From the NCBI GenBank assembly GCA_963932955.1, contig CAWVRK010000002.1:1-64000 (forward strand): a stretch of DNA of 64,000 nt, written 5' to 3'. The stretch is from Flavicella sp963932955 (GTDB taxonomy: Bacteria; Bacteroidota; Bacteroidia; Flavobacteriales; Flavobacteriaceae). The notes beneath the pieces were generated by a model. It saw nothing but the letters and a program-made list of their open reading frames with translations. It was not told the DNA's origin and ran no database searches. Shown here piece after piece: positions 9,464 through 17,301 of the stretch; the stretch's first letter is position 1, and each line of letters begins with the position of its first letter. Made by a program: the position numbers and the translations under genes.

Positions 9464-9787
9464 ATGATTGGACTCATTCTATTTGGTATCGGCTGTGTGT
9501 TTTTGCTGCGTCTGTTCTTAAAACAATTAAAAAAATTTAAAAACAATACCTTTCACATCAATGTATTTGAGAAAAACGACAAGGCTTCTTTTTTCTTCTC
9601 CATCGAATGGGAGCATGGAAAATACATCGATACCAGAAAACTCCCGAACTTCTACCTTGCCTGTATCCCAAAAGAATTGGCCGCGCTGTTGCTGACTACT
9701 TTTGAAAGAGAAGAGCAAGCCTACGAGGCGTTGAAAACCTACCAATCAAAGATCAAAAACACGCGAATTCTTATGCGTGTACTCTAA
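9464..9787 (+). CDS. Small hypothetical membrane protein
   Basis: About 107 residues from the ATG at 9464. The first 20 residues form one hydrophobic helix (MIGLILFGIGCVFLLRLFL), followed by a basic stretch (KQLKKFK) and a soluble domain of about 80 residues. An in-frame TTG at 9431 would add RFKRKKKL before the helix and cannot be excluded. It runs divergently from the lipoprotein gene and shares its upstream region. The family is not recognised. Confidence 0.6.
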   Translation: MIGLILFGIGCVFLLRLFLKQLKKFKNNTFHINVFEKNDKASFFFSIEWEHGKYIDTRKLPNFYLACIPKELAALLLTTFEREEQAYEALKTYQSKIKNTRILMRVL

Positions 9788-9904
9788 AACCAAATCACTC
9801 GTTGGTTTTCAAAAAACAACCCCTCATTTAAAAAATTTTCTCATTTCTGTTTTTGGAAGCCACTGCTGCATGTTAAAAAAAGATACCTTTGCCATAAAAA
9901 ATAC

Positions 9905-10387
9905 ATGGGCCAAGACAGCAAAGTGATTTCCGAAGATGCCAAAGTGTGGATCTACCCGGCCAGCCGGAAATTTTACGAGCAAGAAATTGAAGGTTTGGAA
10001 GAAAAAATACAGGGGTTTTTAAAGCATTGGTCTCAAAACGACAGTCCCATCGAATCCTCTTACACCCTAAAATACAATCGTTTTATCATCATTTTCACAG
10101 ATCCGAATGTCTCCCTTGGGAAAGAAGCCATCGACAAAATGGTGGCATTTGTGCTGCAACTCCAAAAAGACTACGACTTGGAATTGCTGGACAAAATGAA
10201 TGCTTGTTTTAAACAAGGACCGCATGTACAATACAAATCCCTCGTCGACTTTAAGAAGTTGATCAAAGACAAAGCGGTCAACAAAAACACCCTTGTCTTT
10301 GACAATATGATCAGTAGCAAATACGAGTTTGACCATTTTTGGGAAGTTCCCGCCTGTGAGAGTTGGTATAAAAATTTCTTTAAGTAA
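9905..10387 (+). CDS. Conserved flavobacterial protein (often mislabelled ABC transporter ATPase)
   Basis: A 160-residue soluble protein without a signal peptide. It has no Walker A, signature or Walker B motif, although relatives in public genomes are, as I recall, often named ABC transporter ATPase. Visible landmarks are VWIYPASRKFYEQE near residue 14, IIIFTDPNVSLGKEAIDKMV near 61, and WEVPACESWYKNFF at the end. A TACCTTTG -7 element at 9884-9891 places the transcript start just before the ATG at 9905. The molecular function is unknown. Confidence 0.85.
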   Translation: MGQDSKVISEDAKVWIYPASRKFYEQEIEGLEEKIQGFLKHWSQNDSPIESSYTLKYNRFIIIFTDPNVSLGKEAIDKMVAFVLQLQKDYDLELLDKMNACFKQGPHVQYKSLVDFKKLIKDKAVNKNTLVFDNMISSKYEFDHFWEVPACESWYKNFFK

Positions 10388-10400
10388 ACAACAAACTGCG

Positions 10401-11108
10401 CTAGTTGTCAACCGTATCCCCTTCTTGGAGCTGGGCGATAAAGGCATCTATGGACATTGCATTTGCAACTGAAAAGTCCCCAATCTTGGTCCGTCTCAAA
10501 GCGGAGAGGTGAGCGCCTGACTGCAATGCTTTTCCAAAGTCATAGGCCAATGAACGAATGTAAGTTCCTTTGCTGCACACTACCCTAAAAGCAATATTTG
10601 GAAGGTTTATTTCGGTAATTTCAAAGGTAGAAATGGTAACTTTTCGAAAAGGAACTTCAATTTTTTCTCCCGCTCTGGCCAATTCATAGAGTCTTTTTCC
10701 TTCTTTTTTCAAGGCCGAAAAAATGGGTGGTTTTTGCTCAATTTCACCAGTAAATTTTTGAGTTGTTTCTAAAATCAACTCCGGAGTCAAATGTGCTGTA
10801 GGGAACTGCTGGTCTACTTCCGACTCCAAATCATAGGTCGGTGTAGTTCCTCCAACCCTAATGATGCCCGTGTATTCTTTTTCCTGCGCTTGGTATTGAT
10901 CAATCTGCTTGGTCAGCTTTCCAACGCAAAGAATCAAGAGGCCTGTAGCGAGGGGGTCTAAAGTTCCCGCATGGCCGACTTTTATTTTTTTGAGTGTGAA
11001 GCGCTGCCTGATTTCCCAGCGAATTTTGTTGACTACCTGAAAAGAGGTCCAAGTCAAAGGTTTGTCGATCAAGACCAGCTGGCCGTTTTTGTAATCTTCC
11101 GCTGTCAT
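10401..11108 (-). CDS. truB: tRNA pseudouridine(55) synthase TruB
   Basis: A 235-residue enzyme that converts U55 of the tRNA T-loop to pseudouridine. The catalytic motif GHAGTLDPLATGLL is present near residue 45, its Asp being the nucleophile, along with GTYIRSLAYDFGKAL near 180. The PUA-type C-terminus is minimal, as in other Bacteroidota. The start ATG immediately follows the uppP stop codon, so the two are translationally coupled and it is the last gene of ftsX-DUF3098-uppP-truB. Confidence 0.96.
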   Translation of the reverse strand: MTAEDYKNGQLVLIDKPLTWTSFQVVNKIRWEIRQRFTLKKIKVGHAGTLDPLATGLLILCVGKLTKQIDQYQAQEKEYTGIIRVGGTTPTYDLESEVDQQFPTAHLTPELILETTQKFTGEIEQKPPIFSALKKEGKRLYELARAGEKIEVPFRKVTISTFEITEINLPNIAFRVVCSKGTYIRSLAYDFGKALQSGAHLSALRRTKIGDFSVANAMSIDAFIAQLQEGDTVDN

Positions 11109-11903
11109 TTAATTCCCCAATACAGATATGATGGCCACTAGTCCTACCAAGGCACAATAGATAGAAAAGTAATACAGCTTGCTCATTTTTACTAAGGACA
11201 ACATCCATTTACAAGCCAACAAGCCTGAGAAAAAGGCGGCTAAAAATCCTGCAACTGTAGGAATCATTTGAGAACTCTCAATGAGCAATTCACCTCCCAA
11301 AACATCTTTGGCAATTTTTCCAAAAATCAAAGGCACCACCATCAAAAAAGAAAAACGCGCGGCTTTGACCCGGTCTATTTTTAGAAGTACCGAAGTCGAA
11401 ATGGTTGCTCCGGATCTTGAAATTCCGGGAAGCATTGCAATTGCTTGTGCGATTCCAACGACCAAAGCATTGCCATAGCTCACTTCTTTGTCTGTCGTTT
11501 TTGCCTTGTCAGCCATCAACAACAGCAAGGCTGTTACCAACAACATGGCGCCTACCAAAACTACCTGGCCTCCAAAAAAGGATTCTAATTGTTCCTCAAA
11601 CAACAAGCCAATGATGACAGCCGGCACCATAGAAATGAGGATCTTCAAAGAAAACTGAAATTCTTCATTCCATTGAAATTGAAACAAGCCTTTGAAAATT
11701 TGCGCGACTTCTTTTCGAAAAACAAGCAAGGTGCTCAAGGCAGTAGCAAAATGCAATACCACCGTAAAAGTCAAACTCTCTTTGGGAACTGTTTCATCTC
11801 CCATCAGTACTTTTGCCAATTCCAAGTGTCCGCTTGAAGAGACGGGTAAGAATTCTGTCAATCCTTGAATGATTCCTAAAATAATAGCTTCTAAATAAGT
11901 CAT
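11109..11903 (-). CDS. uppP: Undecaprenyl-diphosphatase UppP (BacA)
   Basis: A 264-residue integral membrane phosphatase that recycles undecaprenyl diphosphate to the monophosphate carrier for peptidoglycan and polysaccharide synthesis. Both catalytic motifs are clear: GLTEFLPVSSSGHL near residue 15 and PGISRSGATISTS near 160, with about eight hydrophobic segments. The frame stays open to 11975, but the ATG at 11903 (MTYLEAIILGIIQG) is the family start. It sits directly before truB and after the DUF3098 gene. Confidence 0.96.
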   Translation of the reverse strand: MTYLEAIILGIIQGLTEFLPVSSSGHLELAKVLMGDETVPKESLTFTVVLHFATALSTLLVFRKEVAQIFKGLFQFQWNEEFQFSLKILISMVPAVIIGLLFEEQLESFFGGQVVLVGAMLLVTALLLLMADKAKTTDKEVSYGNALVVGIAQAIAMLPGISRSGATISTSVLLKIDRVKAARFSFLMVVPLIFGKIAKDVLGGELLIESSQMIPTVAGFLAAFFSGLLACKWMLSLVKMSKLYYFSIYCALVGLVAIISVLGN

Positions 11904-11991
11904 GTAGTTGTTTTGGGGGCTGATGCTTCTCAGCAGTTGTAAAAATATGTAGTGAACGAATGGGCGGCGTCCCAAAAAAAGAGGTGCCCAG

Positions 11992-12240
11992 TTATGTGGT
12001 TTTTTTGTCGGGGCTTCTTAAAATTGCATATACTTCAATGGCAAAGCCAATCAGAACAAGCGTGGGAGCCAAACGGATTCTTCTAAAATTGTAAATGGCC
12101 TCGTTGAACACCTTTGGATCCTCACTCTTCCCTCCTGCCATAAGGACAAAACCCAAAGCGACAAATGCCAAGCCAATCAGCATCCACGTATAATTTCTCT
12201 TGCCAAATAAGAAGGGTTTTTTTTTGTTTTTTTGTTTCAT
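11992..12240 (-). CDS. DUF3098 small membrane protein
   Basis: An 82-residue protein with a basic N-terminus (KQKNKKK), one hydrophobic segment (WMLIGLAFVALGFVLMAGG) and a second near the C-terminus (APTLVLIGFAIEVYAI). The sequence between them, EDPKVFNEAIYNFRRIRLAP, is the recognisable DUF3098 core. It is conserved between ftsX and uppP in Bacteroidota; a role at the division site is possible only by context. Confidence 0.9.
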   Translation of the reverse strand: MKQKNKKKPFLFGKRNYTWMLIGLAFVALGFVLMAGGKSEDPKVFNEAIYNFRRIRLAPTLVLIGFAIEVYAILRSPDKKTT

Positions 12241-12263
12241 TCGTCTTTTTTAAAGAATTCCAA

Positions 12264-13142
12264 TTAAGAATACAACTGGTCTGTTTTTAAATTTAAAAAA
12301 CGCTGTGTTGCAAAAAAGGTACTGATCCAAGTGACCAAAACACCAACTAGCAACACCCCTCCAAAGACGAGAGCCAAGGATTTCAAATCGGTCAGCAGTT
12401 CCAATTCGGGAATGTGTTGGGAGAGGGTGTACAACAAAGCGAGCAAACCTCCACTTGCAAAACAAGCACCTAAAATCCCCAAACGAATGCTGTCCCACAC
12501 AAAAGGCCTGCGGATAAAGCGCTTGGTAGCTCCGACCATCTGCATGGTTTTTATGGTAAAGCGTTTGGAATAAACCGACAAGCGGATGGAACTGTTGATC
12601 AACACAATAGCGATGATTGTAAAAAACCCAGCAATTGCAAGTACCCAAAAACTGATTTTTTGAATGTTTTGTGTCAACAACTGAATCAAAGGGGCATCGT
12701 ATATGACTTCTGACACATAGGTGTTTTTCAGCAGGACTTTTTTAATGTCCTCCATAGCTGTAGGGTTTACGTATTCGGGATGCAATTGAATGTCAAGGGA
12801 ATTTTTCAAAGGATTGCTTCCCAAGAAGGATAGAAAATCTTCGCCAATTTCTCGGCTGTAAGTCTCAGCGGCCGCTTCTTTGGAAACATAGGACAGGGCT
12901 TTGGTGAAGTCTTTCTTTTTCAAACTCGCTTCGAGATGTAAAGATTGGGTTCTTTTGACATTGTCTTTTAGAAAAAGTGTCAGGGTTACCTGCTCTTTGA
13001 AATGGTTGGCGATTTGTGTCGATTTCAACACTACCATTGCCAAGACACCCAAAACAAACAATACCAATGCAATGCTTAAAACTACCGAGAAGTAGGAAGA
13101 TTTCAAGCGTCTTTTTTGATATTTTTCAAAGTTGTTGGACAT
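12264..13142 (-). CDS. ftsX: Cell division protein FtsX (ABC permease-like)
   Basis: A 292-residue inner-membrane partner of the FtsE ATPase; the FtsEX complex couples septation to peptidoglycan hydrolases. It has a cytoplasmic N-terminus (SNNFEKYQKRRLKSSYFSVVLSIALVLFVLGVL), a large periplasmic loop from about residue 45 to 170 and three C-terminal helices with the FtsX motif near TIKTMQMVGATKRFIRRPF. It is the first gene of the leftward group. ftsE is not adjacent. Confidence 0.94.
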   Translation of the reverse strand: MSNNFEKYQKRRLKSSYFSVVLSIALVLFVLGVLAMVVLKSTQIANHFKEQVTLTLFLKDNVKRTQSLHLEASLKKKDFTKALSYVSKEAAAETYSREIGEDFLSFLGSNPLKNSLDIQLHPEYVNPTAMEDIKKVLLKNTYVSEVIYDAPLIQLLTQNIQKISFWVLAIAGFFTIIAIVLINSSIRLSVYSKRFTIKTMQMVGATKRFIRRPFVWDSIRLGILGACFASGGLLALLYTLSQHIPELELLTDLKSLALVFGGVLLVGVLVTWISTFFATQRFLNLKTDQLYS

Positions 13143-13260
13143 CGGTGTGCAAATTAAAGCTGCAAGTTACTAAAGTAATTAAGAATTCCGAATAAAAAAA
13201 CAGTGCTTTTGAAAGAAAACACAGCGTATTTGAGTGGCTTTGCAAGCCCTCCTAAAACAT

Positions 13261-13716
13261 CTACACTTTCTGTTTGACGCTCCATTGGTATTCAAAAACA
13301 GAAACCACAGCACCACTTTCGTCAATTCCTTCAGAATGCAAAACTATCTGTTCGCCTTCTCCGGTGGAAATGGTTTTTTGAAGTCCTTCACAAAGAGCTG
13401 GTGTTTTGTCTGCTGAAAAAGTGATCTTCCCTTTGGCTTTTTTCTTAAAAGTCCCCTTTTGCTCAGTGACCAACAAGGAAATTTTTTCACCAGACGCTGC
13501 GATTTCTTGCATCAATAAAATTCCTGTTGCCAATTCTGAAGCCATGCCCTGAGTTGCCCAGTACATGGACTTGAAAGGATTTTGGTTGATCCAACGATGC
13601 CGGACGGTAACAACGACGCGTTCTTTAGAAACCGCTTTTACACGTACCCCCGACAAATAGGCCGATGGAATCTTACAAAAAACAAAAAAATTCAATGCGA
13701 AAGGGCGAAACTTCAT
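13261..13716 (-). CDS. DUF4442 hotdog-fold thioesterase-like protein
   Basis: A 151-residue protein resembling the DUF4442/PaaI-like hotdog family. Landmarks are GVRVKAVSKERVVVTVRHRWINQNPFKSMYWATQGMASELATGILL, where the NPF and YWATQGMASELATG segments match the family helix, and a C-terminal strand VVSVFEYQWSVKQK. The ATG at 13716 is used; a TTG lies two codons upstream. The substrate is unknown; an acyl-CoA ester is typical for the fold. It is divergent from padR and shares a 166-base intergenic region with it. Confidence 0.82.
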   Translation of the reverse strand: MKFRPFALNFFVFCKIPSAYLSGVRVKAVSKERVVVTVRHRWINQNPFKSMYWATQGMASELATGILLMQEIAASGEKISLLVTEQKGTFKKKAKGKITFSADKTPALCEGLQKTISTGEGEQIVLHSEGIDESGAVVSVFEYQWSVKQKV

Positions 13717-13784
13717 GAGCAACTGGTTGTGGCTCTAAAGTACTAAATTTTTAAACAATCTTATTTTAAAGCTATCACCGATTA

Positions 13785-13804
13785 AAAACATAGTACTATG
13801 TTTT
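13785..13804. promoter_or_regulatory. Perfect 20-bp palindrome, probable PadR operator
   Basis: AAAACATAGT/ACTATGTTTT is a perfect inverted repeat centred between 13794 and 13795. Its last four bases overlap the TTTG -33 element of the padR promoter, so a bound regulator would block sigma-factor access. It contains ACAT and ATGT half-sites, which are common in PadR operators. The binding protein is inferred. Confidence 0.7.
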
Positions 13805-13833
13805 GCATACTACTATATAATTTCCTATTTTTG
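13802..13833 (+). promoter_or_regulatory. Promoter of padR-pspC
   Basis: TTTG (13802-13805), a 20-base spacer and TATTTTTG (13826-13833) match the Bacteroidota primary-sigma consensus TTTG-N19-21-TAnnTTTG. Transcription would start near 13840, about 40 bases before the padR ATG. Confidence 0.8.
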
Positions 13834-13882
13834 TTGCATAGAAAATGATTTTATCAAAAAATCATCCCCTAAACACCAATTA

Positions 13883-14215
13883 ATGAAGACTGAAAACACG
13901 AAGGCACAAATGCGAAAAGGAGTTTTGGAATACTGCATTCTGTCGATACTAAAAAACGGAGATGCGTATACCTCTGAGATTCTTTGCACCTTAAAAGACG
14001 CGAAAATGATTGTCGTCGAAGGGACCATTTACCCCCTATTGACACGTTTGAAGAATGCAGGTTTGCTTTCCTACAGATGGGAAGAGTCTCCCTCAGGACC
14101 TCCTCGGAAATACTACATGCTCACCGAAGAAGGAGGCGTGTTTTTAAGCGAATTGAACACGACTTGGAACGAGCTGGTCAACGCAGTAACTACTGTCACC
14201 CTAAAAAAATCATAA
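13883..14215 (+). CDS. PadR-family transcriptional regulator
   Basis: A 110-residue winged-helix regulator with the PadR signature: RKGVLEYCILSILKNGDAYTSEIL near residue 11, then VVEGTIYPLLTRLKNAGLLSYRWEESPSGPPRKYYMLTEEG, the recognition helix and wing. The C-terminal dimerisation helix is short, as in the small PadR subgroup. It is four bases upstream of the PspC-domain gene, and this pair is common in Bacteroidota. The palindrome over its promoter suggests autorepression. Confidence 0.94.
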   Translation: MKTENTKAQMRKGVLEYCILSILKNGDAYTSEILCTLKDAKMIVVEGTIYPLLTRLKNAGLLSYRWEESPSGPPRKYYMLTEEGGVFLSELNTTWNELVNAVTTVTLKKS

Positions 14216-14219
14216 ACCC

Positions 14220-15797
14220 ATGAACAAAACAATCAACATAAATTTGGGAGGGCTTATTTTTCACATCGATGAAAATGCCTATGCCCTGCTTAAGAACTAT
14301 TTGGAAGCCGTTTCAAATTCACTAAACGAAGATGTCGAGGGCAAAACCGAAATCATCGCAGACATCGAAGCGCGCATCAGTGAACTTTTGTCCGAAAAAA
14401 CTACTCAGAAACAACAGGCAATTCAAGAAAGCGATATCGAGGAAGTGATTCTTGTGATGGGACAGCCCGAAGATTATTCAGACGCCCCCCAAGATGCGAA
14501 CGAAGAGTCCTCTGCCAAATCAGCGACCAATGCTGTCAAAAAGCTGTACCGAGATGGAGACAACAGGTTTTTGGGAGGTGTCGCTTCCGGAATTGGGCAT
14601 TATGTGAAGGTGGACGCAATCTGGTTTCGCTTTGCATTTCTGGTAGCAGCGCTTGGAGGTGGGTTTGGAATTCCTATTTACATCCTGTTGTGGGTGTTGG
14701 TTCCCGAAGCCAAAACATCCATTGAAAAACTGGAAATGGAAGGAGCTCCTGTAAATATTGACAACATTGAAAAAACAATTCGAAAGGGATTTGAAAACGC
14801 AAGTCAAACCCTAAAAAGCGGGGATTATGGAAAGGTGAAATCAGGGTTACACAAGCTTCTAAACATTCTCGGAACCCTCGTACTTCGCATTTTTAAAGTC
14901 TTTGGAAAAACACTCGGTTTTTTTGTGATTTTTATTTCTGGACTTGCTTTAATTTCCCTTGCACTGGGCCTTTTTTCCTTGGGCAGTTTTCAAATTATTG
15001 GAATGAACGATTATTTGATAGATTTCCCCGCTTTCTTTTTTGAATCTGTCATTCCAAAGCAACTCTTAACTGTTTTGGTATTTGTCGCATTTGCATTTCC
15101 TTTTCTGATGTTGTTTCTTCTGGGATTGAAGGCAGTCAACCAATCTGTAAAAACGATGAGCAAGCCGATCTTCTTGACTTTGCTGAGCATTTGGATGGTC
15201 GCTTTGTTGGGGCTCCTTTTTGCAGGAATTGAACACAAAACAGCTACCGCATTTGAAGGTTCAAAAGTACATGAAAGCTACTTTGAAACTGTCAAAAAAG
15301 ACACCCTACATATCAAAATAGTCAACAATGACAATTTGTATTACAAAAGCAATTTCTCTAGAAAATCCGGGCAAAATATTGTCTACACCCCTGAAAAAAA
15401 GCTCTACAGCAGCAATCTAGAAATCACAGTGGTCCAAAGCAACAGTTCAGAAGCAAGCCTAAAAATCAGAAAAACATCGGAAGGAAGGAACCGAAAAATT
15501 GCAACGGAAAATGCCGACCGAATTGCTTACAACTACACACGCAACAACAACACACTTTTATTGGACGGCTATTTCTTAAGTGGTTTGGAAAGCGTACACA
15601 AAGACGAACAGGTTTCGGTGCAGGTTGCAGTCCCTGAAGGCGTCGTGGTCTACTTTGGAAATTCTACCCGGTCCTTTCTATACGACATTGACAATGTGCA
15701 AAGGATTTATGAGAACGACATGGTCAATCAACATTTTTTAATGACTTCCAAAGGATTGGAATGCACCGATTGTGACGAAGGGGTGTACCGAAATTAG
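14220..15797 (+). CDS. PspC-domain membrane protein
   Basis: A 525-residue envelope protein. Residues 1-100 are an acidic soluble segment (LGGLIFHIDENAYALLKNYL; ADIEARISELL). A PspC domain follows near 108-165 (KLYRDGDNRFLGGVASGIGHYVKVDAIWFRFAF, then GIPIYILLWVLVPEA). Three more hydrophobic segments lie near 220-345, and the C-terminal 180 residues are predicted extracytoplasmic. PspC proteins take part in envelope-stress sensing; here the PadR partner is the likely regulator. The gene ends before a strong bidirectional terminator. Confidence 0.92.
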   Translation: MNKTININLGGLIFHIDENAYALLKNYLEAVSNSLNEDVEGKTEIIADIEARISELLSEKTTQKQQAIQESDIEEVILVMGQPEDYSDAPQDANEESSAKSATNAVKKLYRDGDNRFLGGVASGIGHYVKVDAIWFRFAFLVAALGGGFGIPIYILLWVLVPEAKTSIEKLEMEGAPVNIDNIEKTIRKGFENASQTLKSGDYGKVKSGLHKLLNILGTLVLRIFKVFGKTLGFFVIFISGLALISLALGLFSLGSFQIIGMNDYLIDFPAFFFESVIPKQLLTVLVFVAFAFPFLMLFLLGLKAVNQSVKTMSKPIFLTLLSIWMVALLGLLFAGIEHKTATAFEGSKVHESYFETVKKDTLHIKIVNNDNLYYKSNFSRKSGQNIVYTPEKKLYSSNLEITVVQSNSSEASLKIRKTSEGRNRKIATENADRIAYNYTRNNNTLLLDGYFLSGLESVHKDEQVSVQVAVPEGVVVYFGNSTRSFLYDIDNVQRIYENDMVNQHFLMTSKGLECTDCDEGVYRN

Positions 15798-15854
15798 AGA
15801 CAATAACAAACTGCCTCCCCAATGGCATCAAAACAAAGCCGCTTGACTGAAGTA

Positions 15855-15895
15855 AAAAAGCCCCAAAAGAAACTTCTTTTGGGGCTTTTCTTTTT
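15855..15895. terminator. Bidirectional terminator between pspC and trxB
   Basis: AAAAAGCCCCAAAAGA and TCTTTTGGGGCTTTT form a 15-bp stem around a four-base loop, with T-rich ends on both strands. It serves the convergent pspC and trxB genes. Confidence 0.9.
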
Positions 15896-15908
15896 GTGAA
15901 AAAGGAAC

Positions 15909-16856
15909 TTATTCCAAAGCGCCTAAATACCTTTCTGCATCCAAGGCAGCCATACATCCTGTCCCTGCAGCAGTCACAGCTTGCCTGTACTCCTTGTCTT
16001 GCACATCTCCTGCAGCAAAAACGCCAGGCAGGTTGGTTTTGGTGCTTTTCCCTTTGGTGATCAGGTACCCTGCTTCGTCCATGTCCAACACGTCTTTGAA
16101 AAGGGTTGTGTTGGGGGTATGGCCGATTGCGATAAACAGCCCCGTCGCTGGAATTTCTATTTTTTCTTGTGTTTGGTTGTTGACCGCTCGGACTCCTACC
16201 ACAACGGAGTCTCCCAAAACTTCGTCAATCTCTGTGTTGTACAACACGCTAATGTTTTCAGTTTTAGACACCCTGTGCTGCATGGCTTTGGATGCTCTCA
16301 TATAGTCTTTTCGAACGAGCATCGTTACTTTGCTACAAATATTAGAGAGGTAGGTCGCTTCTTCAGCAGCCGTATCTCCAGCTCCTACAACAACGACATC
16401 TTGGCCTTTGTAAAAGAAACCGTCACATGTAGCACAAGCAGAAACACCTCCTCCTTTGAGGCGCTCTTCGCTTTCCAATCCCAAATACCGCGCTGTAGCT
16501 CCTGTGGAAATGATTACCGTCTCGGCTTCAAGTTCCGTCACACCGTCTATGGTGAATTTGTGTACGCCTCCGATTTCTTTCGAAAAATTGACTGCAGTTG
16601 CCATTCCAAATCGAACTTCTGTTCCAAAACGTTCGGCTTGGTTTTTCAAATCTTCCATCATAGCTGTTCCATCGGTACCGTTTGGATATCCTGGAAAATT
16701 ATCGACCTCCGTAGTGGTGGTCAACTGACCGCCCATCTGCAAACCGGTGTACATTACGGGCTTCATATCGGCTCTCGCCGCATAGATGGCTGCAGTATAG
16801 CCTGCAGGTCCCGATCCAACAATCAAACATTTTATTTTTTCTATCGTATCAGACAT
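15909..16856 (-). CDS. trxB: Thioredoxin-disulfide reductase
   Basis: A 315-residue FAD/NADPH enzyme that reduces thioredoxin in the cytoplasm. FAD-binding GSGPAGYTAAIYAAR is near residue 14, the redox pair is ACATCDG near 140, the NADPH motif is GAGDTAAEEATYL, and the C-terminal FAD motif GVFAAGDVQDKEYRQAVTAAGTGCMAALDAE is intact. The frame is open to 16892, but the ATG at 16856 fits the family and a TATTTTTG -7 element lies on the minus strand at 16881-16888. Confidence 0.97.
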   Translation of the reverse strand: MSDTIEKIKCLIVGSGPAGYTAAIYAARADMKPVMYTGLQMGGQLTTTTEVDNFPGYPNGTDGTAMMEDLKNQAERFGTEVRFGMATAVNFSKEIGGVHKFTIDGVTELEAETVIISTGATARYLGLESEERLKGGGVSACATCDGFFYKGQDVVVVGAGDTAAEEATYLSNICSKVTMLVRKDYMRASKAMQHRVSKTENISVLYNTEIDEVLGDSVVVGVRAVNNQTQEKIEIPATGLFIAIGHTPNTTLFKDVLDMDEAGYLITKGKSTKTNLPGVFAAGDVQDKEYRQAVTAAGTGCMAALDAERYLGALE

Positions 16857-17026
16857 GGTCTCTTCTTTTTTATTTGCAAACAAAAATAACACAATTCCAT
16901 CCTACAAAAAGCGATTGTTTATAATTTTTTACAATGTTTGAATCGAAAAAAACAATGCCTGACAAGGCCTCGGTCTAGGCTGCGAAAAACAAAGAAAAAA
17001 ACAAAATAAAATAGATGTATTAGGAC

Positions 17027-17058
17027 TTGGAAAACTCGTGTTCTTTTGAGTATATTTG
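17027..17058 (+). promoter_or_regulatory. Promoter of tRNA-Pro
   Basis: TATATTTG at 17051-17058 fits the -7 element TAnnTTTG. A TTG at 17027-17029 stands 21 bases upstream in the -33 position. The mature tRNA begins about 38 bases downstream. Confidence 0.65.
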
Positions 17059-17096
17059 CACGCTCACAATTGAGCAGTCTATTACCATTACACTTT

Positions 17097-17171
17097 CGGG
17101 GTGTAGCGTAGCCCGGTCATCGCGCCTCGTTTGGGACGAGGAGGTCGCAGGTTCGAATCCTGCCACCCCGA
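17097..17171 (+). tRNA. tRNA-Pro (TGG)
   Basis: A 75-base cloverleaf: acceptor CGGGGTG/CACCCCG, anticodon stem CCTCG/CGAGG around the loop TTTGGGA with anticodon TGG, T-arm GCAGGTTCGAATCCTGC, discriminator A. CCA is not encoded. Its own promoter and terminator make it a single-gene unit. Confidence 0.95.
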
Positions 17172-17175
17172 CAGT

Positions 17176-17204
17176 AAAAGCCTTGCATTTGCAGGGCTTT
17201 TTTT
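17176..17204 (+). terminator. Terminator of tRNA-Pro
   Basis: An AAAGCC-TTGCA / TGCA-GGGCTTT stem is followed by seven T, five bases after the tRNA 3' end. Confidence 0.82.
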
Positions 17205-17301
17205 ATGCGGTTTCAGGAGCTTATTCACAAGAGCCTGCAGGAAAAATAAATGCGCGGTCGAAGTTTGTTCGGCTGGGAACTGTAATCCAAACCACGGCAT
17301 C

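Noticed and set aside
9786..9810. AAAACCAA/TTGGTTTT hairpin after the small membrane protein gene as a terminator
   Set aside because: Short A/T-rich stem and only four T. Possible but too weak to list.
15981..16889. Open frame of 302 codons on the plus strand, antisense to trxB
   Set aside because: The opposite strand encodes a complete thioredoxin reductase. The antisense translation is rich in Cys, Ser and Phe without any family motif or promoter, so it is a shadow.
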